Assembly: GCA_001805205.1 (NCBI GenBank)
Contig: MHER01000175.1
Location: 4,835 to 11,853 of the forward strand
Direction of reading: 5' to 3'
DNA: 7,019 nt
From: Nitrospirae bacterium RIFCSPLOW2_12_42_9
GTDB lineage: Bacteria; Nitrospirota; 9FT-COMBO-42-15; HDB-SIOI813
Position 1 is the first letter of the stretch; every line of letters starts with the position of its first letter. The position numbers and the translations under genes are program-made. This document shows positions 1 to 6,342 of this stretch, in pieces. The notes under the pieces were generated by a model that saw only the letters and a list, made by a program, of their open reading frames with translations, searched no databases and had not been told where the DNA came from.

Positions 1-3000
1 TTAAGGTCATCCCTGATTATGTCAACAAGCAGACCCCCCATCTCTTTGTATTGCGTAAAGATAATGGCCTTTTCTCTCATGGACAACATCTTTCCTGTAA
101 GTTCAATCATCTTTTCTGCCTTGCCTGAAAGCCCTTTCACCGGATGTCCCTTCTTTGAGTAATGGACGGGGTGATTGCATATCTGCTTTAGCGATGTAAT
201 CAGTTTGAATATCATCCCCTTTCTTGTAATCCCATCGCTCTGCCCGATCTCCTTCATCGTCTTGTCCACTACCTGTTTATAAAGGGCAGCCTGTTCCTTT
301 GAGAGATAGCAGTATTCATCAAACATGAGTTTGTCCGGAAGGTCACTGATAATCGTTTTATCAGATTTAAGCCTCCTTAACAGAAACGGCGCTGTGGCCC
401 GCCTCAACCTTTCTATCTTCTCTCTGTCCCTGTATTTTTCTACAGGTGTTGCATATTGCCTCTGAAATGTTGGGGCCTGTCCGAGGTAACCCCTGTTAAT
501 GAAATCAAAGATGCTCCATAGCTCAGACAGTCTGTTTTCAACAGGCGTTCCACTCATGGCAATGTATGAGCAAGCCCTGAGTGATTTGACGGCCTTTGTC
601 TGATCCGTGTCAGGGTTCTTTATGTTCTGTGCCTCATCTATAACAACCATGCCCCACTCTCTGGCCCTGAATATGCCGATATCCCGCCTCAGAATCCCAT
701 AGGTGGTTATAATCACATCACTGCCATCTGAGACCAGTTCTCTTTCCATACCGTGATATATCGAAAGTCCAAGTCCGGGCGCAAACCTCTGGCATTCCTT
801 CTGCCAGTTACCCACAAGGGTTGTAGGGCATACAACGAGGGCAGGGTGGCCAAGTTTACCATCCTCTTTCAGCCTCAGGATGAGTGTAATGATCTGGATA
901 GTCTTTCCCAATCCCATATCATCTGCTATACACGATCCGAACCCCTTTACAGTATTGGAGTAGAGCCATCTGAATCCCCTCTCCTGATATGGCCGGAGAC
1001 ACGCATTTAAGGCTGCCGGTATCTTTATATCTTCTACCCTTGTGAGCTGATCCAGTACCTTTCTCAATGCAATGCCGGGATTAAACAGCATCCCTTCAAC
1101 CTCGCCGGTGAAGGCGGCATGAATGATATCCATTGACGATAAAGCGGGCAGGGGTTTGTTAATCCTGTCCACTATATTTTTAACATCCTGAGGCTTAAGG
1201 AGGATATACTGGTCATTGAACCTGACAATCCCTGTTGCCTTTTTTGCAAGCTTAATGAACTCCTCCCCTGAGATTGTCTTGTCCCCAATTGCAATCTCCC
1301 ATGAAAAATCAAGCAGGTCGTCCAATGAGAGATAAGATATAGCACCCTTCCCTTTCTTCTCTGCCTTAATGGCGATACGGGGCATTACAAGCCTCTTTAG
1401 TTCTTTTGGGATTATCACCCTGATACCGAGGAGGGTTAAGATGTCTGCCCCGCCGGTCATAAAGTCAGACATTGCAGTTGAGCTGATAATGGCCTTCTCC
1501 CTGCCCCTGCTGTTTAATACCTCAAGGAGATTTGCCATATACTCACCCGCAATACTGACCTGCCTTGAGACATCCGTCCGGACTGTATCTGCAGGATATG
1601 AAAAGACCATATCCTTAGAATCAAAGACCCTCGAAAGGGGAATGACAGGCGCCATGGGATCCCTTTTATTTTCCACATCAATCTCTACTGCAAAGCTATC
1701 TTCCCCCTCAGTTTCAATCCTTATCACAGGAGATATATCCTTTTGCCTTATATGCAGCCTCTCAAGCCAGTCGGAAACGGCCTTCGCAGTCTGCCTCTCC
1801 TGAAATCTCTCAGCCTCATAAGTCTCTCCTGAGAAAAAGGTCCTGATGAGCTTGCCATCATACACGTCCGCCGTAATAACTCTATGCACAAAATGTGTGA
1901 GGATCATAGACATGACATCATAAACCCCGTCTTCTGTCATAATGTCCCCTTTGTCTTTCCTGAATCCAAAGTTCAATGGCATAATCCCTTTTAGATCATC
2001 CATTAAATCCCTTATCTTTTCATCATGAACAAGGGGCGCATATCTTATAGTAAATGCATTATATCCCTCCTTCATAACCACCTCAGGGATAAAGGCCCCT
2101 CCCCTCAGGAGGGCAAGGGCAACAGATGTGGCGAGATTGAGAAACCTTGATGAGACGGAGTTGTTATCAAGACTCGTATCAAGAGGAAGGCTTAGAAATA
2201 TGCCGAATATGGAATCTGTTGATGCCGCTATCCCCCTCTGTTTTACAAACTTCAGTTTATTATCCCTCAGTACCGGAATCTTTATTGAATTAGTCTTGCT
2301 ATTAATAATCAGGAGGTTCCCGAATATCCTTTCATAAAGTTCCCTTGATCCTGTCTTAGGCGGGACAGCCTCATCTGTAGCGGCAAAAAACATAAACCCT
2401 GCATTTCGAAAGACCTCCTTCTGCAAAAGTGTCCTATGTACGGTCATGGTAGTATCCTGTACCAGGAAAAAGTTGGTCCCCTTGAATGAGTGGTCGTTGC
2501 CTTCAGTAATATTAATCATCCCTGCTGCCTTCATAATCTCCTTATACACATGGAGCAACATCCTTTTAAAATCGCCCTCAGTGTAAAAGAGGGGTGAGTC
2601 AGGAAGGAGCGAAAACATAGAGTCAATATCAATGCCCTGAAATGAAAGATCAGGCGGTTCCAGAGAATCTTCTTTTCCCTTAATCTCTGCCTTTACCTGT
2701 TCATAAGGAATAAATATGTCTCTCTCCAGGTCACCGGCATCAATCTGCCGTTTATTCGTAAGTCCTGCCGCTTCTGCCAATGTTTGCGCAGAGACCCCTT
2801 TCAGATTAAAGATGAGAAAAGGGGCTTTATCAATCTCATTGGCCAATATGTAATAAACCGCAGCAAGGTGTTTACATGGGTTTGCCCAGTCAGGACAGGA
2901 ACAATTGGCCGTTATCTCATCCCAGTCTCCGGGGAAGATATGAATCTTCTCTTCATTCAAAACCGGCAGAAGGGATTCAGGCAGCCTGCCCCTGTTTAAT

Positions 3001-3281
3001 TCAGAGGCAACGGCTGGATTGTTTTCTATAACCCCTTTTATCCTTTTAACCTGTGAATCATTAAATCTCTTAAGGCATATCTTTATATCATACGGCCTTG
3101 GCCTTGAACCCTTCACCTTTGCAATCACCTCACCGTTCTTAATATCAATCGCCCATACACTCCCGTTATTTGCATACCTTCTCCCCCTCGGAAGGCGGTT
3201 GGTATTATAGTCAATCCTCTCCATTGCCTCCACCCAGGCATTCCCCCACCATGTCCTGCCAAAAGACCTTTGAGTGCCCAT
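1..3281 (-). CDS. SWIM zinc-finger SNF2-family helicase, C-terminus cut by window edge
   Basis: An uninterrupted frame of 1093 codons runs off the left edge. It encodes a DNA-dependent ATPase/translocase of helicase superfamily 2, presumably acting on DNA-protein complexes in the cytoplasm. Residues 1-190 resemble bacterial SWIM proteins, opening with a GRTWWGNAW motif; the zinc ligands are C127, C129, C136 and H138. Residues about 590-700 look like the SNF2-associated domain PF12419 (DLLDFSW near 661). The helicase core follows: LRPYQ at 762-766, Walker A DDMGLGKT at 787-794 (K793), motif Ia CPTTLV at 818-823, motif II DEAQ at 882-885, motif III SGTP at 910-913, and motif IV FTQY at 1075-1078. 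Motifs V and VI lie outside the window. The ATG at 3281 is chosen because GAGGAG lies 5 nt upstream and a good promoter precedes it. Arginine is mostly AGG. The target is unknown; family assignment is firm. Confidence 0.94.
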   Translation of the reverse strand, partial: MGTQRSFGRTWWGNAWVEAMERIDYNTNRLPRGRRYANNGSVWAIDIKNGEVIAKVKGSRPRPYDIKICLKRFNDSQVKRIKGVIENNPAVASELNRGRLPESLLPVLNEEKIHIFPGDWDEITANCSCPDWANPCKHLAAVYYILANEIDKAPFLIFNLKGVSAQTLAEAAGLTNKRQIDAGDLERDIFIPYEQVKAEIKGKEDSLEPPDLSFQGIDIDSMFSLLPDSPLFYTEGDFKRMLLHVYKEIMKAAGMINITEGNDHSFKGTNFFLVQDTTMTVHRTLLQKEVFRNAGFMFFAATDEAVPPKTGSRELYERIFGNLLIINSKTNSIKIPVLRDNKLKFVKQRGIAASTDSIFGIFLSLPLDTSLDNNSVSSRFLNLATSVALALLRGGAFIPEVVMKEGYNAFTIRYAPLVHDEKIRDLMDDLKGIMPLNFGFRKDKGDIMTEDGVYDVMSMILTHFVHRVITADVYDGKLIRTFFSGETYEAERFQERQTAKAVSDWLERLHIRQKDISPVIRIETEGEDSFAVEIDVENKRDPMAPVIPLSRVFDSKDMVFSYPADTVRTDVSRQVSIAGEYMANLLEVLNSRGREKAIISSTAMSDFMTGGADILTLLGIRVIIPKELKRLVMPRIAIKAEKKGKGAISYLSLDDLLDFSWEIAIGDKTISGEEFIKLAKKATGIVRFNDQYILLKPQDVKNIVDRINKPLPALSSMDIIHAAFTGEVEGMLFNPGIALRKVLDQLTRVEDIKIPAALNACLRPYQERGFRWLYSNTVKGFGSCIADDMGLGKTIQIITLILRLKEDGKLGHPALVVCPTTLVGNWQKECQRFAPGLGLSIYHGMERELVSDGSDVIITTYGILRRDIGIFRAREWGMVVIDEAQNIKNPDTDQTKAVKSLRACSYIAMSGTPVENRLSELWSIFDFINRGYLGQAPTFQRQYATPVEKYRDREKIERLRRATAPFLLRRLKSDKTIISDLPDKLMFDEYCYLSKEQAALYKQVVDKTMKEIGQSDGITRKGMIFKLITSLKQICNHPVHYSKKGHPVKGLSGKAEKMIELTGKMLSMREKAIIFTQYKEMGGLLVDIIRDDL

Positions 3282-3286
3282 AAAAT

Positions 3287-3292
3287 CTCCTC
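3287..3292 (-). promoter_or_regulatory. Ribosome binding site of the SNF2 helicase gene
   Basis: On the minus strand this reads GAGGAG, 5 nt before the ATG at 3281. It fixes the start of the helicase, whose N-terminal SWIM-type sequence begins directly at this codon. Confidence 0.8.
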
Positions 3293-3311
3293 ACAATAAT
3301 TGAGATTTTCA

Positions 3312-3340
3312 ATGATAGAAAAACAGTTGCGCCTTGTCAA
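3312..3340 (-). promoter_or_regulatory. Sigma70-like promoter of the SNF2 helicase gene
   Basis: On the minus strand, TTGACA (3340-3335, perfect -35) is followed by a 17-nt spacer and TATCAT (3317-3312, five of six -10 matches). The predicted transcript would start near 3305, giving a leader of about 25 nt before the ATG. The -35 box overlaps the edge of a 12-bp tandem repeat. No experimental support is available. Confidence 0.7.
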
Positions 3341-3367
3341 TAAATGGGTAAATAAATGGGTAAATAA
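3339..3367. repeat. 12-bp tandem repeat next to the helicase -35 box
   Basis: The unit AATAAATGGGTA occurs at 3339-3350 and again, identically, at 3351-3362, followed by a partial third copy (AATAA, 3363-3367). Relative to the helicase gene it lies immediately upstream of, and overlaps, the -35 hexamer. It could be an activator or repressor site or an AT-rich UP-type element, or simply a slippage repeat. Confidence 0.75.
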
Positions 3368-3603
3368 TTGCGGCTATCCAGACCTTTGGTAGTGACATAG
3401 ACTGTAACCCCCACTTGCATTGTTTGGTTACTAATGGCGCTTTCAGTCAAGATGGGACATTTCATGCCATGGAGATACTTTTTTCGCTTCGCTCACTGGC
3501 ATTGCTTGCATTGAGCGAAGCGAAAAAAGCACTGCCAGGCTTTCATATACATAATGAGGATAAGGTTGTTGCCAAAGGTTCAGTTTCAGGCATAGTATAT
3601 TAA
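3364..3603 (+). pseudogene. Relic of an IS91-family (HUH, PF04986-type) transposase
   Basis: In one plus-strand frame, bounded by stops at 3361 and 3601, the translation contains AIQTFG, then NPHLHCLVTNGAF, then QDGTF, and further on GFHIHNE. These blocks, in this order, match my memory of the core of IS91/ISCR-like transposases; HLH is the histidine-hydrophobic-histidine (HUH) metal-binding motif. In intact members several dozen residues separate DGTF from GFxxHN. Here they are replaced by about 17 residues encoded by the palindrome at 3478-3529. The N-terminal zinc-binding part and the region with the catalytic tyrosines are absent, and there is no convincing start codon or RBS. This is a dead fragment, not a functional element. 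No IS91-type ends were recognised. Assignment is from motif memory, without a search. Confidence 0.7.
3478..3529. repeat. Perfect 18-bp inverted repeat inside the transposase relic
   Basis: Left arm CTTTTTTCGCTTCGCTCA (3478-3495) and right arm TGAGCGAAGCGAAAAAAG (3512-3529) are exact reverse complements, separated by a 16-nt loop. The T run lies on the 5' side and the A run on the 3' side on both strands, so this is not a standard intrinsic terminator. It sits exactly where the relic lacks its expected middle section. It may be a small dispersed palindromic element, but copy number cannot be judged here. Confidence 0.85.
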
Positions 3604-3617
3604 CCCCGATACGGGCT

Positions 3618-3652
3618 TAATCACATCACTTAGCCATTTCGTGATGTGATTA
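3618..3652 (-). terminator. 12-bp hairpin just after the fic stop codon
   Basis: TAATCACATCAC (3618-3629) and GTGATGTGATTA (3641-3652) are perfect inverted arms with an 11-nt loop, beginning 6 nt beyond the Fic stop. A second small hairpin (CCCG-ATA-CGGG, 3605-3615) follows. Position suggests a transcript end or a 3' mRNA-protecting stem for fic. There is no clear U run after the main stem, so an intrinsic terminator is not certain; an operator-like dyad is the alternative. Confidence 0.45.
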
Positions 3653-3657
3653 TCTGA

Positions 3658-4716
3658 TCACCCCTTTTTCCGATTGACCCGTTCCCACTGGGCATCCGGA
3701 CCTCGCCCGAGACATCTCACTTTCCCTTCCCGTTTCATATCCGAGAGGGCCCGCTGTAATGTTGGATAACTTACCCCCGGACATGCACTTTTCAATTCGC
3801 CTATAGTAAATCGTCCTATCATATGCTCAATCGCACGATAAACCATCTCACGTTTAGCGCCCCGTGCCGAAGTAATTGTCCCAACACGCTCCTCAAATTC
3901 TTTATAGGCAGCGGTCAACATTCCAAGAAAATAATTCCACCAGGGTCTCAAGTCGTGCCCACCCTCATGCCACCCCTGGGAACTCTTCAGCAGGGCATCA
4001 TAATAAGTCTCTTTGCTCTCCTCAACAATTCGTTCAAGACTGATGTATCTGCCGACCTCAAAGCCGTCCTGATAAAGGAGAAAGAGCGTCAATAAACGAC
4101 CAATACGACCATTTCCATCCCAGAATGGATGTATGCATTCGAAGTCAAGAACGAACGAAGCGATAAGGATCAGTGGATCGGTCTTTCGTTCCGACATTGC
4201 CTGATTAAATAAAATTATCAGATGTTCCATGAATTCTGTGGTCGCCAAAGCAGAAACAGGTTGAAACCGAACAACTTGTCTGCCAGCAGGAAGCGTTTCC
4301 AGGATTGCATTATCTTTGGCCTTCCATACACCACCGGTTTCTCCTGTGAAGCGATACATATCCCGGTGCCATTTGAGGATCAGGTCCGTTGTCAAATGCA
4401 TCTTGTTGTAGTTCGCATGAATTGTAGCAAGCACATCCCTATATCCTGCAACTTCCTGTTCCGAACGATCCCTTGGGGTAACTTTCTTGGTTACCAACGC
4501 CTCAACCCGATTAGCGGCAACAGTAATTCCCTCAATCCTATTGGATGATTCTGTACTCTGGATCATAGCAACACGTCTCAAGGTTTCCAATATATCCGGA
4601 GATTGCTCACCATACAAGACCTGACGCCCACGGAATTCTCCAAGTGAACGAACAGCCTTAAGGAAATCATGAGAAATTGGGGTATCGTAGAGATATCCAT
4701 GTTCAAATGATCTCAT
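3658..4716 (-). CDS. Fic family protein (class II AMP-transferase) with C-terminal winged helix
   Basis: This 352-residue protein looks complete. The Fic motif HPFWDGNGRIGR spans residues 196-207, with catalytic H196 and the nucleotide-binding GNGR loop intact. Such enzymes transfer AMP, or occasionally other phosphate-containing groups, from a nucleotide to a hydroxyl side chain of a target protein. Residues 58-63 (SNRIEG) match the inhibitory (S/T)xxxE(G/N) helix, so E62 probably restrains the enzyme in cis and no separate antitoxin is needed. Residues about 285-345 look like a winged helix-turn-helix, suggesting DNA binding or autoregulation. No signal peptide or membrane segment is seen. 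The ATG at 4716 has an AGGAAGG purine tract 7 nt upstream, and its start overlaps the stop of a tiny ORF by ATGA. Arginine codons include many CGN, unlike the AGG-rich helicase gene, hinting at separate acquisition. The target is unknown. Confidence 0.95.
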   Translation of the reverse strand: MRSFEHGYLYDTPISHDFLKAVRSLGEFRGRQVLYGEQSPDILETLRRVAMIQSTESSNRIEGITVAANRVEALVTKKVTPRDRSEQEVAGYRDVLATIHANYNKMHLTTDLILKWHRDMYRFTGETGGVWKAKDNAILETLPAGRQVVRFQPVSALATTEFMEHLIILFNQAMSERKTDPLILIASFVLDFECIHPFWDGNGRIGRLLTLFLLYQDGFEVGRYISLERIVEESKETYYDALLKSSQGWHEGGHDLRPWWNYFLGMLTAAYKEFEERVGTITSARGAKREMVYRAIEHMIGRFTIGELKSACPGVSYPTLQRALSDMKREGKVRCLGRGPDAQWERVNRKKG

Positions 4717-4835
4717 ACATCTTCCTTCCTATACGGTGACATATCCTCCCGCACCAGGATTGGTTTATTGAAAATAGTCAAGTTCTTAGTTGAAGCTCCC
4801 TGCAGCAAGCTGCAGGGATTGCGCTCCCTATGCAT
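4713..4835 (-). CDS. Possible 40-codon ORF overlapping the fic start by ATGA
   Basis: A minus-strand frame from ATG at 4835 to TGA at 4713 encodes 40 residues; its last stretch contains KPILVRED and SPYRKEDV. Its stop overlaps the fic ATG in the arrangement ATGA, which commonly couples translation. There is no Shine-Dalgarno sequence before 4835. An internal ATG at 4742 follows GGGAGG closely and would give only nine residues. The first third of the longer version is read through the hairpin at 4797-4818, so it may be the 3' remnant of a gene whose beginning was lost, a leader peptide, or chance. I do not recognise the family. Confidence 0.25.
   Translation of the reverse strand: MHRERNPCSLLQGASTKNLTIFNKPILVREDMSPYRKEDV
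4797..4818. repeat. Perfect palindrome between the ATPase and fic genes
   Basis: TCCCTGCAGC (4797-4806) and GCTGCAGGGA (4809-4818) are exact inverted arms around AA; a realistic stem has 9 bp with a CAAG tetraloop. It would form a strong GC-rich hairpin in transcripts of either strand. No U tract follows on either side, so it could act as an mRNA stem or be a short dispersed palindromic repeat. Confidence 0.75.
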
Positions 4836-4838
4836 TTT

Positions 4839-4865
4839 AAAAGCAAGAATCATTCAACTTTCTTG
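4839..4865 (-). terminator. Weak terminator candidate after the ATPase gene
   Basis: Read on the minus strand, 13 nt past the ATPase stop, CAAGAA (4865-4860) and TTCTTG (4849-4844) can pair around a 10-nt loop, followed by CTTTT (4843-4839). The stem is short and AT-rich, so termination would be inefficient; the stronger hairpin at 4797-4818 lies further downstream. Confidence 0.3.
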
Positions 4866-4877
4866 GTTTCATTGCTA

Positions 4878-6257
4878 TTACTGATAAAGAACATCCTCTT
4901 TAAAAAGAATTACTTCTTCTTCCTTTGCCTTTTTTATCATTGCATCTGTAAATCCCTTCTTATTAAAAAGGCAATACAATTCCTTTCTGTTTTTGCCGCC
5001 CCAATTGACCTTCTTAGCCTTATTTTTCAGGGCATCATAAATATCTATGCCTACAGGTCTTTCACTCCATTTGGCCTCCCCAAAAAGGATTGTATTCAAA
5101 TCCCTATTTATACAGACTATATCAATCTCCTCCTCCTTCTCCCACCACCTGCCAATAGAGGTAAAAGAGAAAAGCTTGTCATGCCTCTTGATAGCCTCAA
5201 TGGCAATCTTTTCATAAACAGTAGAAAGAAACTGTGGCATTTCTGTATGGATATTTCTTAGAACGTTATCTATCCTCCCCATCTCTAATTCAGCGCGCCT
5301 CGGAAAAACAAATCTGAACCAGAACTGAAAAAATTCATCTATAATCCTGTAAAGCCCTTTTTTGCTTTTAAGCGGCCTTTCTTCAGTGACAGGAATCTCT
5401 CTTTCTACAATCTTAAGGCCAGCGAGAACACCGAGGTATTTATTTGCAACAGGCTGAGGTATCCCTGTTGCATTCACAATCTCTGATAACTTCCTTTTTC
5501 CCTGTGCAATGGCTTGAAGGAGGGCAAAATAATATCTCGGCTCCCTCAGCTCTTCTCTCAGGATAAACTCAACCTCATCAAAAAGCATTTGCCCCTTTCT
5601 TAAGACATGGTCTTTGAGATTTCGCCAGAACTCCTTTTCACCTGAAAACTGAAGCCAATAGGCAGGAATTCCGCCTGCTACAGCGAAATGTAAGAGCCTG
5701 TCTTCAAAAGCCTTTCCCTTTCTGAATCTGCTCACAGACTCAAAGGCCATTGGATCAATCCTCCACTGGCCTGTCCTCCTGCCATACAGTGGCGCCTTAT
5801 ATCCAAGAACCTCTGTCTCCATCATGGCTATACTTGAACCGAGGAGTATAAGGCATATATTGCTTTTTGACCAATACTCATCCCATGCCTTCTGAAACAG
5901 GCTCGTAATTGCTTGATTGGATTGTATTAAATATGGGAATTCATCAATCACAAGGGCGAACCTTCTGTTTTTTTCTTTTATATACTTAAAGGATTCTTCC
6001 CATGCGGCAAATCCCCTTGTTAAGAGAAGGGGTTCATTAAAGAACTGTCCAATTGCGATAGAAAATCTCCTTAACTGCTCAGTTTCGTTGGTGCTTTCTG
6101 AAAGGAAATACACATAAGGTTTATTTTTAATGAACTGTTTTACAAGCTCAGTTTTTCCAACCCTGCGCTTCCCCCAGAGGACTATAAACTGGGGTCCAGG
6201 CTCTTTCCACTTTTCTCCAAGAAAAGCCAATTCTTTTTCCCTATTTATGAATTTCAC
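4878..6257 (-). CDS. ATPase_2 / DUF234 family P-loop ATPase with nuclease-like C-terminus
   Basis: This 459-residue protein has the layout of the ATPase_2 (PF01637) plus DUF234 (PF03008) family, abundant in archaea and scattered in bacteria, whose cellular role is poorly known. An NREKEL opening (residues 5-10) precedes Walker A GKRRVGKT at 29-36 (K35), Walker B VIDEF at 103-107 (D105, E106), a sensor-like ILLGSS near 137-142, and the family hallmark LYGRRTG at 157-163. A winged helix probably spans 243-295. DUF234 starts around 308 with EFFQFWFRF. The C-terminus contains EIDIV (377-381) and GEAKW (393-397), a spacing compatible with a PD-(D/E)XK nuclease fold (D379, E394, K396). The start is GTG at 6257, supported by AAGGAG 6 nt upstream and the match of the first residues to the family. 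It is monocistronic by appearance, with its own promoter. Substrate unknown. Confidence 0.93.
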   Translation of the reverse strand: MKFINREKELAFLGEKWKEPGPQFIVLWGKRRVGKTELVKQFIKNKPYVYFLSESTNETEQLRRFSIAIGQFFNEPLLLTRGFAAWEESFKYIKEKNRRFALVIDEFPYLIQSNQAITSLFQKAWDEYWSKSNICLILLGSSIAMMETEVLGYKAPLYGRRTGQWRIDPMAFESVSRFRKGKAFEDRLLHFAVAGGIPAYWLQFSGEKEFWRNLKDHVLRKGQMLFDEVEFILREELREPRYYFALLQAIAQGKRKLSEIVNATGIPQPVANKYLGVLAGLKIVEREIPVTEERPLKSKKGLYRIIDEFFQFWFRFVFPRRAELEMGRIDNVLRNIHTEMPQFLSTVYEKIAIEAIKRHDKLFSFTSIGRWWEKEEEIDIVCINRDLNTILFGEAKWSERPVGIDIYDALKNKAKKVNWGGKNRKELYCLFNKKGFTDAMIKKAKEEEVILFKEDVLYQ

Positions 6258-6263
6258 ACTTAG

Positions 6264-6269
6264 CTCCTT
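6264..6269 (-). promoter_or_regulatory. Ribosome binding site deciding a GTG start for the ATPase
   Basis: AAGGAG on the minus strand lies 6 nt before GTG at 6257. It supports this unusual start codon, which also places the conserved NREKEL motif at the expected N-terminus. Confidence 0.8.
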
Positions 6270-6273
6270 GAAA

Positions 6274-6304
6274 TATACTTTAGAGTATTATACTTATGAG
6301 TATA
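6274..6304. promoter_or_regulatory. Two tandem palindromic sites over the ATPase promoter (operator candidate)
   Basis: The perfect dyad TATACT-TATG-AGTATA occupies 6289-6304, across the -10 and spacer. A near copy, TATACT-TTAG-AGTAT, occupies 6274-6288 across the predicted start site. The two lie in direct tandem at a 15-bp period, so ATACT and AGTAT half-sites alternate four times. The position would suit a repressor, possibly the winged helix of the ATPase itself, but that is inference. AT-rich composition raises the chance of coincidence. Confidence 0.5.
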
Positions 6305-6315
6305 TAAAAAGGCAA
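6287..6315 (-). promoter_or_regulatory. Sigma70-like promoter of the ATPase gene
   Basis: On the minus strand, TTGCCT (6315-6310, four of six -35 matches) is separated by 17 nt from a perfect TATAAT (6292-6287). Transcription would start near 6280, leaving a leader of roughly 23 nt containing the RBS. The -10 box and spacer are overlapped by the palindromic half-site array at 6274-6304. Confidence 0.7.
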
Positions 6316-6342
6316 GGAGAAAAACAGGAAAATTCTTATTAT

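Noticed and set aside
1369..1803. Open plus-strand frame of 144 codons
   Set aside because: It lies antisense within the helicase frame, whose SNF2 motifs are unmistakable; its own translation shows no domain and has no RBS support.
3125..3340. Minus-strand open frame overlapping the helicase start
   Set aside because: It is an out-of-frame shadow of the helicase N-terminus and promoter; the helicase frame has the RBS and the conserved GRTWWGNAW opening.
3478..3529. Intrinsic terminator
   Set aside because: On both strands the T run precedes the stem and an A run follows it, the reverse of what termination requires.
4275..4293. Short palindrome-like stretch in fic encoding LPAGRQV, resembling repeat insertions seen in some metagenomic genomes
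   Set aside because: The pairing is imperfect, and related Fic proteins, as I recall them, have a similar proline-x-glycine turn before VRF at this place, so native sequence is the simpler reading.
4830..5261. Plus-strand open frame with hydrophobic leucine- and phenylalanine-rich N-terminus
   Set aside because: It is antisense to the 3' part of the ATPase gene; the hydrophobic run is the reverse complement of lysine- and glutamate-rich codons.
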